A program made the translations under genes and the position numbers. DNA of 64,000 bases, taken from the NCBI GenBank assembly GCA_024305405.1, contig JAKNDB010000105.1:186001-250000 (forward strand). The letters run 5' to 3'. Below, one piece after another: positions 25,765 to 38,600 of the stretch (its first letter is position 1; each line of letters starts with the position of its first letter). The notes beneath the pieces were generated by a model. That model did not search any database and was not told the DNA's origin. It saw only the letters and a list, made by a program, of their open reading frames with translations. The DNA comes from Dirofilaria immitis (lineage: Eukaryota > Nematoda > Chromadorea > Rhabditida > Onchocercidae).

Positions 25765-28700
25765 TTAAAAACAAACACACCCTGTGTCTCTTCCAGAACC
25801 ACTCAGAATAATATAGGGAGTTTGCATCGCTTCTTGTTTCTTCAATTGTTTATTAAGTGTTCCTAACGGTGTATCCATAGAATTCATTTTTTCATCAGTT
25901 CCTTTTTTTCCTGCTTTGCTTGTCTTTTTCAATTTGCTTCTTTCCTGGTCCTTTACCGTGGAACCTGATAAAAATAATATCACTGTCAAAGCTTGAAATT
26001 TTTATCAGAAAAAATATGAATCATTATCATAATTCCCACTAGTTATTCGCCCATAAGTGAATTAGACTAACTTCCAACTAAGAACACGAAATGCATCCTT
26101 TGATTCCATTTCTTTCCACGTTCATCGACATATGTTATTCGTATATCGGGTTTATAATCCGCTTTTTCCGGGAATGGTCGTACTGGGCCAGTGCCAGTTG
26201 TTCCCATTCGCTCCAGTTTCTTTGTATATTTTTCCTCAATATCACTGCAAAATAAAGTATATTTAAGATTCTCTGCTTATATAAAATAAGTTTAAATGTT
26301 CACAGATTTTCATCATTGTAAAAAGTATAAATAATGAAAACGATAAGATAAAAGATAAAAAAAGCTGCAAATATCAAGTAACATGATTTATATAGAACAT
26401 CAAAAAGGATCTTTCGAAACTGTTGTGCAAATATTTGATAGCTAATGGAAAGAAAATAAAATAATAAACATTTGAATAATGGAGAAAATAATATACTATC
26501 GACTGGTTTCAATTTGTGAGAAACGTTTGCTTTCCAAATGTTTCAGCGATGGACCCTTCACCTTGCGTTCTTTACCCGCGTCAAGATAACCTTTCTCGGC
26601 AGCAGACTTTAACATCGCAGCAACACCTTTTGTTACATCACGTTCTTCACCTAATACATTATATGCTTCTTCATCGCTATCCTGAAACATGAAACAAATA
26701 CTGTAAAATGACTTTATTATGTACTGTAGTGCACGTTTCGAATGTTTGAACTGAAAAAATTTTAACTTTAATTTTTTCTGAGAAAAAGCTTACATCACTT
26801 TCTTTATTGATTTTTCTAGTCTTCCTGTCATCATAAGCAGATGTTGACGCAGTTGCTTCTGTCCACTTACCTTTCATCTCTTGCTCTGATCTCTTGCTGT
26901 TGTAATGTTGTCTGCAATATATGATCAAAATATAACAAATGAAACAAAATATTTGAATTTGAAATAGTTTTTAGAAAATAGTACTATTCAAGAAAAAGAA
27001 ATAATTCACTTCATAAATGAAAAAATAAAAAACATACTCAATTGATGAATAATCATCATTTGTTTCCTCATCTATTTCTGCTTTTACAGCCTCTGGTTCG
27101 TTCAGTTCCCTGACATCCATCACATCCTGCCGATTACCAGCTAAACCATATGTAGGAATCTCACCTAGAAAGATAATAAATTTCACTTACTACGAATATA
27201 ATTAGAATATGTCTTTAAACATATTCTATGTTAAATACAAATTACAATGTTACCATTGATTACCTAAATTACGACAATATTCCATCGTAGAATCAATAAT
27301 AACACCGCCTTTATCAGTTCCTTCTACATCCATCGGTTCTTCTTTCACTGAATGTATCTTCATTAGTTCATGCACCTAAAAATTTAAGATATAACAATAT
27401 AAATAACTGACAAAAACTGCTAGCATTTGAATGTAAATAATATTAAATTTATGTACAGTACATAACCTTTAATGCAGCATCACTTTCTGAGTTTTCTTTC
27501 TTAACTTCATGTTGTTTAAGTTTACGAGCACGATCCAACATCAATGTTAGCTCGTCCTCAGCATCATCTTCAATCACAACATTGGACAGATCCACACCAC
27601 CAATCAGATCTAAAATAACGAAAATTTACTAACTTTTATACCAACTGTAAATTTCTGTAAAATGCATTCAAAAAAAGAAAAAAGAATATCATACCATCAT
27701 CATCATCACCTTCTTCTTCTCCTTCCTCCTCTGCTTGCTTAGCTAATTTATTCAAATTCTGTATGTCTACAAAAGCACTTGTTTGTGCAGAACGCCAACT
27801 GCCCTAAATTAAAAAGTCAAATACAAAAAAAAAAAGAAAACTACGTGAGAGTGGTGCTAAAAAGAAAATAAAGAAGCAAGTAAACAACAAAGACATAACC
27901 TTTTTCTCGTCGTCGTCTGCAAGTTCTCCGTCTTCCAGATTTGGTTTGTCGTTTGAAATTTTTCCTCCTCTTTAATGCTAAACGCTTCTATGCCACGTTG
28001 TTGATTTATCGTCTTAATCGCTCTAACAATGAATAACCCAATAAATTTTGAGAAATAAATAAAGAATATAAAAATCGACTGGAACAAACTTATATGAGAC
28101 AGATTTTCAACATAAGCTGCCCTGTTGAATTCCAACATTTCTAAAATCTCCGCTATTTGTATTTAATTTAAAAAAAAGGCCCAATTCTGTTAAAGATTGA
28201 ATAAGTTGGTAGTATGATGCCGAAAATTTTGGCATCCATTTTTTAAAACAAACCTTTCAATACCGTCAGCCAATACAACCTCATCCGGAACAAGATCATC
28301 AACTTTCAACATTTTTCCTTTTCTCTTACGCAATTTTTTATCCTTTTTGATTTCGGTCGGCGAAATAAAAGCATTTCTTCCTGAAAGAAAATCAAATCAA
28401 TTTCTTATCTGATTTATATGGAAAATAAATTCACAAATGATTACTTAAATCGTTTGTGAATTTTTACGGACAATAAATGCAATTTTAGTGCATTAGCAAT
28501 GCGAGCAAAACAATTATTAATTTAACCTCAGTATAAAATTCACTGGCAACTGTGTATTTTGACGTTTCTAACGATTCTAGTTTCTTATTTGCCATAAACA
28601 GTTTTCGACGCATTTCCATTTCTTCGCGTTCTTTGTCAATATCAACTTCGCCACCCTCATCTTGAATACATTTTATATTTAGTAACAACCAAAATCGACA

Positions 28701-30706
28701 ATGTTACAAGCAAAGTAATGTTATCGATTGATACTGAACATTCTTTCAAGAAAAATATGCACGGTCAAGTCTGATCTATTACAGTCGAGAAACAAATATG
28801 CAAAATGACTGAATGCCCTACTAATAAAAATGCTTCAGTAATTATAGCAGATACGAAACAGAGTAAATAATATTAAATGACAAATTTAGTTGTCATTTAT
28901 TCAAGTAATAATTCATTTAAATTCATACCTAAACGGAAAGTCTTCTTTGTTTCCCTTCTAATTCATCATATTTTGAGAGAAATCCCTTTTCCTTGGGCTG
29001 AAAATTATGAATAGGAGTACCACAAAATACAAGATGATCGATATTAAAATCTTGCAAAAATATCCCGAATTTCAAAACAAACCATTCCATATTCATCAAA
29101 TTCCTCTTCATAAGGTTCATAACGACTCTTCTTTCTCCTTAATTCAGCATTTTTCCGGTATTTGTACTTTTCAGCTAAATTCGAATTTACAAGCATTTCT
29201 TCACCTTCGTCCAGAACGCCTTGAATATATCTCGAAATAATTTGAATAATCTGAATGGCGTACATTAAGGAATATTGAAAACTTAAAATCCAAAAAATAC
29301 AACATTTTGCGAAATCTTAACCTTTATCTTCCAGAACTAAGATAGTTTCGCCGCCCTCTAAGAAATCCTCCTTAGCATGACCTACCATTAAACCAGCGAG
29401 ATCTGATTTCTGCTGCAAAAAGGTAAATCGTAAAAGTTGAAGGAATAACTGTATCTTATAAAAGCAATATAACGGTTCGAAAAATATTTGTAAGAATTAT
29501 ATTCTACCTCCCGTTTTTTCATTTTCCTGATCTGTTTCACTTTATTCTCTTCACTTATCAATGCGTTGACGCCAAAATCCTCGTCCATATCATCCAGAAT
29601 TTTGGCCTGAAAAAGAGTCATTATTCTGAAACTTATTCCATAATAATATTTTATCTTTCACAGCCTTCTTCAGTAATCAAGATTTCTTGCCCCTATTGAA
29701 TTTAACTTTATCTACCAATTAGAAAGTAATGAAAAATGAACGATTATCAACAGTAATTTATACAACAAAGACAGTTAGATATGCATATTAACCCTTTCTT
29801 CTGCTCTCTTCCGTTCTTCTTCCAATTCACGATTTTTTGTAACCCAAGAAGCAGCATCTTCATCGGAATCGGATTCCGCCAATAGTCTCGCTTTTAATAC
29901 TTTTTCATACAGCTTTCGTTTATCACGTGCTACCTAAATACAGAACAATTTTATGAATTTTTATGCTACATATGACACAGAACGGAAAGGTTGTGATCAT
30001 ATTTTAATAAAGATTGACTAAAAGTAAGCAAACAAATAAGAAAAACCAAACCATCAATTTCTCTCGCATTTCTTCAGCTCTTTTTTTTCTCCCAGATGTT
30101 CAGCTTTTTTATGTACGAATTCTATTCCATCTTCCTTGTAGATTTTCTCTATACTTTCACCTCTTTCCACTTCATGTTCTTTCTGCCCACTATCTATTTC
30201 AAGTGGAGCAAGACCAAGAGATGCACGTAATCTGTTGGTTTCCTCAATCGATATACTTTCTTCACTGAAAATAACATAAAAGATATTCTTATTAAAACGA
30301 AACTCACAGTAAATATATTAAAATCATAAAAGCAACTGAAAATAAAACATATGTAATGTAATATAAATATAATAAAAACATCACTTCTTACTGGTTGAGG
30401 GAATACCCGGCGATTTCTCTTTACGTTTTTCTTTCTCTTTACGTCTTGATCTGTAAGAAATTACATTATGTGATCTGTTGTAAGATGAGAAAAAAAATTG
30501 CAGAAAATAATCGATTGAAAAGTTTATTGGAATCCTCTAAATTCGCAAAAATTTTTAAATCAAACTGAAGATTTAAAAATTAAAGTAATCCTTGTGACTT
30601 ACTTTCTTTCTGGACTTCGGGACAAGGAACGTTGTCTGCTCTCATCTGATGAATCGTCATCTTTTCCAGTCTTACGTTTTCGACGATGATGTGAGTCACG
30701 ACCCAT
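25765..30706 (-). CDS. SART1: SART1/Snu66, U4/U6.U5 tri-snRNP splicing factor
   Basis: Structural protein of the tri-snRNP needed for spliceosome activation in the nucleus. Read 5'-3' on the minus strand, exons are 30706-30603, 30450-30392, 30264-30052, 29933-29793, 29606-29508, 29412-29322, 29219-29083, 28997-28929, 28660-28527, 28380-28254, 28022-27900, 27803-27695, 27609-27467, 27375-27264, 27164-27038, 26911-26794, 26681-26497, 26244-26072 and 25964-25765. Family landmarks in order: a basic RS-like start (ATG at 30706), SISIEETNRLRASLGL, ASWVTKNRELEEERKRAEE, ILDDMDEDFGV, FLSKYDELEG, LGEIPTYGLAGNR, YVDERGK, FHGKGPGK, MNSMDTPLGT and QTPYIILSGSGR near the end. Eight single bases are missing, mostly in A runs of the coding strand, in seven exons (30392, 30052, 28929, 28254, 27900, 26072, and two in the last). 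Restoring the count gives agreement of all splice phases. The conserved reading makes a live gene far likelier than a pseudogene. Confidence 0.92.
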
Positions 30707-31424
30707 TCTTTTCCACCTATCACTGATTCAACAATTACGACAGGACGTTAAAATAGTATTGGAGTCAACCTACATCTTCCCGAATCCATCCTAACTATTG
30801 CCTAACTACCAGCCCACAGTTAGGAGACCGCTTCCACATCCCTTCAGACCTTGACTCCAAGACCGAAAATCAGCCCCCGCTTTTGTGCTGCAAAACCCCG
30901 CGAGATAGACTGCTGCATTCGTGGCTAGGAATTTCGAGTTCCCTGCTATATGGTGCAAAGCTGGAAATGAGATGGACTGGAAATACTGAGAATTAATTGG
31001 AGATTTCACGGCCGGAAGTGGTGGACGATTTCACGCCGGGAATTCTGCTAAAGTTGTGCGAAAGATTTTCCAAAGTTTTTAAGATGGGATTTAGATTTCC
31101 GAAAGTCTCATGATTTATTCATTTAAATTCGGTTCACAGAAGTGGAAAGAACGAATGGGACCAGTAATGGAGTAAAGCTGCGCTATATGATAAATGATTC
31201 CTTTTAAATCGATCTTTTATTTTCTTTGCAAACCAAACTTGAGACACTCTCCCAATTGAGTGAGATTGAATCGCTGATTTACAAAGTGAATCATTCCTTG
31301 CTTCTTATGTCTTCCTTAGAGAAAACTGCCATATTTGAGGATTTCCGGGACATTTGTTTCATGTCAAGACAGTCAAAATAATAAATTTTTGCGGGTGAAA
31401 TATTGTTTGGTTTATTTCCGGCAA

Positions 31425-31670
31425 TCATAGTTGCATTTCGCAACATAGTAAACCGACTTTAAAACAAGCTTTTGGCGGCAAAATTTTTGACCAATTGGCA
31501 CTGTCGTTTTCTGCGCTTGCCAAGTCTTGTGGGTCAAAGGTCGGGGAGGGGAAAAAGTCGATGTCGTCGACGGTGTTGTGTGTGTTTTCTACTTGCGGTA
31601 TCATATCTTGGTCAATGCTACTATCAAATTTGGAAAACTTTACTCGTTTTCTCCAGAGTGCGTAGTGCAA
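31425..31670 (-). other. unassigned coding-like exon upstream of SART1
   Basis: A minus-strand open frame of about 80 codons in a patch with clearly higher G+C than its surroundings. It reads as ordinary protein, acidic and Asp/Ser-rich (VENTHNTVDDIDFFPSPTF), and ends in LLCCEMQL and a TGA stop. I recognise no domain. No convincing acceptor is visible; the first in-frame ATG (MIPQVENTHN) could be the start. It lies about 720 nt upstream of the SART1 start on the same strand, so it might be a small separate gene, an upstream cistron, or a 5' regulatory region that happens to be open. Confidence 0.35.
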
Positions 31671-32224
31671 TAGTTAAACTCTTATTAATTAGTGTAGCAA
31701 AAATCATGATAAAAAGTATTGAGTAATACTAAACATTATGGAATAATCCGCCAGTGCTTGAAGATCTCAGATAAGAAGAATGAATGCGTCTTAACAATCC
31801 TTCTTGATATATTTTCGCAGTCATTATCAACTTGTGAATTGACATATGATGGACATAATTCGTGTATATTATCAATTGCTTAATGGAAATGGCATAGCTC
31901 GGAATGCTAAAATTGATTTCTGAATCCTTTTCCTTTTTGTTGCTGGTAATGAATCCTCTTCAAGTCAACTAAGGACACGTGTACAATTCTCATTGTGCGT
32001 AGAAAGTTATATATTCTACTACGAAACTTCGAAATTCTATCCGTACTCAGACCGTAACTAGTATTGAAAACTGAACAATGGTATATGTATTCTTCGTTGA
32101 AGAGGATATTTTTCTCAGATTACTCTAATTAAGAAATTTTTGCATCAGGAACGAAGGAAAAATTCGCTTTTTACGGTTCTCCCTTTCGAAGTCGAATCAT
32201 AAAGTTCGTTTTTCGATAATTGCA

Positions 32225-33486
32225 ATGAGTACTTCGCCTCATGACTTCTATTATTCGAATAAATATAATGATGATAGATATGAATACAGGTTTGTGTTGT
32301 AATTCTGACAATTAATTTAGATATTCAAATCAGGAATTCTTGTAATAATGAAGTGACAAAATAAAATCGTAATAAGTATTCTGAATCGCATGAGCAACAA
32401 CTGTTGATGATATCAAGAAAGCATAAGTGCAAATAGTGCAATATTAGTTCCTCACAAAATGCTTAGTTGCTATGTTGATCTCTGAAACAGTGATTTCATT
32501 AACTTTAATCTTTTGGAGTGAATTAATTGACTTATTCCAGACATGTACATGTACCCAAGGATCTGGTCCGACTTATGCCAAAAGATCGATTGATGAGTGA
32601 AAAGAATGGCGATCACTTGGAATACAACAGAGTCAAGGATGGGTTCATTACATGATCCATACCCCAGAGCGACACGTATGTTATTATTTCCTATTTGAAT
32701 AGAATTTATATCATAAATTTATTTTACAGCGTTATCAATGCTTCATATTCAATTTTTATATTCCAAAAATTAGTAGAATTTCGTAGTCCTTCTTTGTTAC
32801 AGAGTCACAAAATATTTGCGTTTGATGTCTTTTTGTGGTGTAAAGTTTTAATTTTTACGAAATATCAAAATTTGTTATGCACAGAATTAATTTTTGTTTA
32901 TAACCAAAATAAAATTTTTATAAAATTTACCAATTTTTGTGACTTTGTGATTTTTGTTTTGCCTGGTATATATTTATCTTATCCAGTCCAGATATTTAAG
33001 TCTAAATTGAGATCTTTGATCCATAATTTAATTTGTGATCTATAAACACTGAGCAGCAATCACCTTTAGTATAGGTTTGAAAATCACATTGGAATTTTTT
33101 CCAATTATTGGGATGATTTCATTGGTTGTCTTTCAAATTCATTTTTCATCATCGATCACATTTTCACCGGAAGTCAAATCATAGTATATCTACTTCAGAG
33201 CTTTTTCATTTTTCTCAATAATCGTTTTAATTTTCCAGACTTGTTTTTATACTATACGTTTTCAAGATTCTTATTTTCTTTGCAAAATTTCCTGTCATAA
33301 CTCTTTTTGCGTTCTTTAGCAATTTCCAGTTGTTAGCAGAAAAGGATATATGAAAAAAATAACCATTTTTGGATTATTTCAGAATTAAATAATTCCAACT
33401 TTTAGGTTCTTTTATTCCGTCGTCCTCTGAAAGATGTTATCGTATGCGATGAAAACAGTGGAAATGATAAGGAAAATATGAATTGA
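32225..33486 (+). CDS. cks-1: cyclin-dependent kinase regulatory subunit CKS1
   Basis: Small protein that binds CDK1/2 and phosphorylated substrates and is needed for cell-cycle progression. Three exons: 32225-32289 ([20 protein letters not shown]), 32541-32675 ([20 protein letters not shown], then in the next frame [13 protein letters not shown]) and 33406-33486 ([12 protein letters not shown], ending DKENMN). These match the Cks fold: a Y..D.Y.DD.YEYRHV start, the anion-binding Arg and Trp residues, the HTPE hinge of the beta-hinge segment, and LLFRRP. The middle exon needs one extra A in the run in GAAAAGAATGG (about 32600) to join its two halves; the exon is then in phase at both ends. 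A 117-codon open frame at 32695-33045 lies in the second intron and is not coding. Confidence 0.93.
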
Positions 33487-35562
33487 AATGTATTGATTGT
33501 GTCGTATATCATAATTGATTTCTTTTACTATATCCAAATGGTTATTTTTTCTATGGGCAATTTATTTATTTAGTTCTTCGTTGATTTGCTTCCGTTGTCT
33601 GTTTTGAATGCAAAAATATATCTCTTATAAAGAAATATATCTGTTTTTAAAAATGCGAGAATTAATGATTTTTCGTTTCTTAATTAAATTATATATATAA
33701 TTTTTACTCGTGCTTGAAATGTCAAAAAATGATTACGTGATCCAAAATTTTTTAGTTTCTTGCACTTTTTCTCTGTCTAGATCCATACTTTACAAATAAC
33801 TAATAAAATAAATATTCTTGCATTTTATAGAGATGGGATTTTTTAACGTGTTGATCTGCTTTTCATTCCTTTCTCTCTTACGTTTTAGTAAATTAACTTT
33901 TTGTTTTATTATCTCATAGATCAGCAGACATAAGTTAGTTTTTGTTATTTTCTATTTTCTTGTCGAATACACTTCATGAAGCTTGTATGTATTATTCACA
34001 TTCTGTACAATCTTTGAACGTCGCTATTTCGTAGTCGCTATCTCTGCTTTGTCTCATACTTTGCTATAAAATTCATTGCATTTTTTATAATTCAGCAGTT
34101 TTTACAATTTCTTACATTATGATATAGAATTCAAATTTGATTGATTTGCAATACTGCTAAAAAGTGAAATGGTCAGAGGGTGATGATGAAGTATTAATAG
34201 AAATTTTTGAATTCGTGGATATTCAAATCACCGTTACGTCGCATTCAAGTTCTCTAATGCCTGAAGCCTAGGACAGTATGATGTTTATTTCCTTGATAAG
34301 TTCCTTGGAATGAATTTGCAGAATTGAGCCTTGTCTTTGTTTTAGAACAACTATTATTACGTATAATCCGAACAGAAAATTTACTAGAAACTCTTTGTAT
34401 GGAGTGCAACTATCAACTGCATACTCAGATATTTGTAGTGTGCTGTCTACGTCTCGATGAAGAATTTGACGTTCTAGAACGTTTTTTTGGTTCCTGAAAA
34501 TTCATAAACTAGATGTTTTTGCTTGAGACGTGAGGTCATAGAATGCACTTTTCTATGAGGCTTTCTTAATTCCTAGTACACTCTGGTACCAGTTTGCAGT
34601 AGCGCTCGAACTTTTAGTAATTGTTTTTAGAATGAAATTTGTTTGCTCGAAAATGTTTCTCATGGAATATTTTTTAAATTCTGGAAAAAAGTAATGAAGC
34701 CGATACTTGCGATAGTCTCTGATTGTTCTTATTTTTTCGTGGTCTGAAAAAAGCGCGGTATATTTCATAGTTGATGCGTTGTGAATTTAAATTCCGCTAG
34801 GAATAATAAGTAAAATTATAAGATTAATTTTGTGGATAGTAATGATCGGGCTTTTCTTACTGACTGTTATTAATTTCGATTGATTACTCGAATTCTATCT
34901 TTTAAGTATTTCAATTTTATGGCTTAATAATTCGTTAATTGTTTAATAGTTTCGCTTTTTTGATCTTTCTTCAGCACATTCGCTGTTCTATTTATTATCA
35001 CGATTCGCTAAAGTCCCGATTGTTGATTGGGCAAAGATATCTCTCATTTGACGATCCGAACTGCATGAGAACTCAAAAATATAAGATCTAATTATTAAAC
35101 AGAAATTTGAATCCTTCCAGACGAAATTAGTTAATGCATGGATATTTGGATAAATTATTATTCATCCAAAAGACCAATTAAAAATACAGAAATATCTTGC
35201 ATATTCAAATTCCCACTTACATTCTGCTTAATTTAATCGATCTTTAACTTTTAGAAAGTGGGAGGAAAGCAAATAGTGGTTAATTTAATTGTTGCCTAAG
35301 TCTATTTTAATTAATTCTTTTGTCTCAGTCTCGACGAAGAAAATATATCCAGATTGAAGCAATAAATATATATGTATTGCCTCATTTCTTACTCCCTGTT
35401 ATCACTTTAAACTTGCATTATATTAAACTTTTTCATCGTCAACCGATGAAGGTTAATGACTCTGATCTCTCTCAGGTCCTTTATCAGTTCATTTTCATTA
35501 TGCTGATAATTTAAGTACTATCTTCAGAAAACTTTTTACTGCAACTTTATAAGTTTATCTCT
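33487..35562. other. intergenic, no gene supported
   Basis: A/T-rich. A mixed-composition patch at 34140-34770, including a 71-codon minus-strand frame (34553-34768), could be old mobile-element or coding debris, but I cannot assign it. Confidence 0.35.
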
Positions 35563-35667
35563 TCAAAATTTATTGCAAAGACGGCCCTCGCAAGCTTTCA
35601 TCTTTTTACGGAAAACCACGCAAGAATAGAATTCATCGGCCAATAAATCTTGCGCCGCTTGTTTAAA
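35563..35667 (-). CDS. terminal exon of an unrecognised small cysteine-containing protein
   Basis: On the minus strand a strong acceptor (CAAATTTGCAG) at 35668-35678 opens a 35-codon exon that reads FKQAAQDLLADEFYSCVVFR, then a basic stretch, CEGRLC and NKF, ending in TGA. G+C is well above the surroundings. Three cysteines in the last 19 residues suggest a secreted peptide or the C-terminal tip of an extracellular protein. Upstream exons were not securely found. A possible signal-peptide start, ATGATGATGACC with a GTATGC donor, lies on the minus strand near 37342, and ATGAAAAGCCTCTT with a GTAAGA donor near 36330. The exon itself is well supported by composition and splice site; everything else is open. 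Confidence 0.5.
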   Translation of the reverse strand, partial: FKQAAQDLLADEFYSCVVFRKKMKACEGRLCNKF

Positions 35668-38600
35668 CTGCAAATTTGACATTGCAACTAATAGTTTATT
35701 CATTGAAAAAAATTCTACGGAATTAATCAATGGTCCGCATTAATTTTATTTTACTATTAACAGTTTGTCCTTCTGTTATTGATATCAGTAGAGAAGTATT
35801 TCTTATCGAATAAATGATTAATTAAAATGTAAATCGAATTTCAATTCAATTATACTCGTTTAAATTTAGTCGTAAATGAACATTTATTAAAAAAAAAAAA
35901 AAAATCGTATTAGAAATTTGTTGCCGATGCAAAAGAAATTATAAAAGTCAAGAAAATACATTGAAATAAATGATCAAAATACTATTCTACATTCTACAAA
36001 GTTTCAAAAACAAAACATCGAAAAAACATAGAATAGCAGAAACGGTGATTCTACTGCAATGTAATTTAATGCAATATTTATCTCGTGAATATATTTCCTA
36101 ATTTATCCATTTCTTGACGTTTTTTTTTTTTTTTCTTCACGTACTATGCATTATTTTGTTACTTTCTACTTTAACAAAGATCTTCAGTGCTTTCTGCCCT
36201 CATTTAATCGTGATAATTTTACAACTGCGGATAGCTAATTGTATTTGCTTCGCGACCTTTAACCTATTTTTGATTCTCTTTCGTTCGCTATAACTACAAT
36301 TATGTTTTCATCTTACAAGAGGCTTTTCATGTGGCATAGAATTTGAAATATGAAATAAGTAAGAATGAATAATATTTGGTGTAAAGAAGTCGAGAAATTT
36401 AGATACTAACATTATCTTTCTAATATTAAGCTTATTCAGTTGCTCATTATTTCATATCCTTTTTATTATCTCAATTTTCAAATTATTATCATTATTTTAC
36501 TATTTTATTATTATTACTGTTGTTATCAAACTTTCTACATAAAATTAATTGGGCATAAATTCTAAACTTAATAAACTTATGAAATGAGAACCATCTTTTC
36601 TCATTCTCATTGAGAAAATACTGGTATCAAATATGGGAACTCGGACTGCTTTGAACTTTTTAAAAACTGACGTGCAATCCCAAAAATTAATTTACAAATT
36701 TGCATGGAGAAAGTGAACGTAAAATGCGTGAAAACAATTCGAATGAAACACTATTAGTTGCCAAATGTAAGTAAAGAAAATTAAGACATAATTCATGATC
36801 ATATAAAAGATGTGCCGATTTCTTGACTACTCGAAACTGAAATAAGAAATAGACTTATCAAGTGGAACCGGTTCCCTTGGGTATGGGCTAATGGTTAACA
36901 GCGTTGTAGAGAAAGCAGATAATCCGATTTAGAAATGGAGCGATCATGTTGATGGTCTAACTAGTGGCTAGCTCTGTATGTTCACTTTCCATCTTCGGTT
37001 ACCCATTAATAGACCAGCTACTTCTAATTCATTTTAAATGGATACTCTACTTGACCATCTAATTAATTCATCTAATAAAAATGTTTTAAATTTTCATTAC
37101 ATGAATATACAACAAAATTTATTAACAATTTTATGTTTGAGGATTTAAAAGATCAATGTATCATTCGTTCTTAGACAAAATTTCTCCTATATCATGGAGG
37201 CCTCTGATATATATCAAAGAGATAATAAGCAATGATTGAAGATTAAATAAAGGCTTATTTTTCCTTTCTTAAGCCTGAATTAAAGCGGTTTCCCATCCTA
37301 CTATTGTAAGCATACCAACATCCAAACTGATAAGTTGGTCATCATCATCAATCCCGCACTTCGCTCCCATAAATGTATAGTTTTATTATGAAATATTCCT
37401 TTTAATAAATTATGAATAATGCTTGTTCTGTATGTGTATACGTATATATACGTACATATATACGTACGTGTCCATGTATGATGCATTATGTGTTTGCTCG
37501 GACTACCAAAAGATTCAGCTTTTTAGTCATTTATTCAATTTTTGGGCCTAAATTTTATAATTTTTGTTCTTTAAATTCCTTCTGATAACAAATAATTTTT
37601 TATAAAAGTTTTATGAAATATTGTCGTCAACAAATTTTGAATTTATATATGGTTTAAAATAACTTTAAATTTATATTTGCAATTCTTCGAGATTGGATTA
37701 TTTGATAAATTTGCATCTCGACTTGCGTTTTTGACAGTTCTGTTGATCTCCTACACCCATCAATTCGTTCCTCTCCACAAACTCATGAAATTCTCACGCA
37801 ATGAGATTGATCTATCACGTTGTGGGCCAAATTTGTAGAGCTGTCACGCAATGAGATTTATTCGTCATGTCAGTCATCCAAGCACCTACTTTATGATTCT
37901 TTCACAAATGGGAAAAATTTTTCTTTTAATTAGCTTAAATAATGCATTTAAATTTTTTCTCGTGAAGGATAAAATTTAGGAATCGATCTGTTATCTATTT
38001 TAAGTACCATGCAGTGACAGTGATATTTATACAAAAGAAATAATTAGCAACAAAGTGAAACATCAAATAATTGCATCATTTTTTTGTTATTCAAAATTTA
38101 TTTAAATGTCACTGAAAACAAATTCGATGAAAATCAAATTATCAGTGCATATTCATCCATTTATTTGATATGACAGATGTTCTCCTAATTTGCACGCTGA
38201 AAACAGACAAAGAAAATTTTATAAAAGAAAAGATAAAGTCATATATATTATGGAAATTTTTTAAATTAAATCTATCTTTATAATCTTACTCTGTGAATCC
38301 AATTAATTTTTCATTTTTCTAAAAATTACGAATCATATATTATCATTAAAATGGATCCAATCAGAATTGTAAGATCGCTTCTATTTTCATAATAATGCTC
38401 AATTTTGTTAATCTAATCAACCTCCTCATTTCCATTACCAACATCTTTTGGTCTTAATATGCAAGCCTTCAATTAACATTAATATGCAAATGAACTTTTC
38501 CTCTGACGTGTCACAAGACAAACAACTGAGGTCAAATTGTTTATTTGTCTTCATAATGATTTACTCGGGATTCAACTCAACAATTTCAAGAAAAAGAATG

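Noticed and set aside
32695..33045. 117-codon plus-strand open frame, among the longest in the window
   Set aside because: It lies wholly inside the second intron of CKS1, is Phe/Ile/Leu-rich, and a frame of this length is expected by chance at this base composition.
36882..36935. tRNA-like D-arm pattern (GGGCTAATGGTTAACAGC)
   Set aside because: No matching acceptor stem, anticodon arm or T arm could be folded around it.
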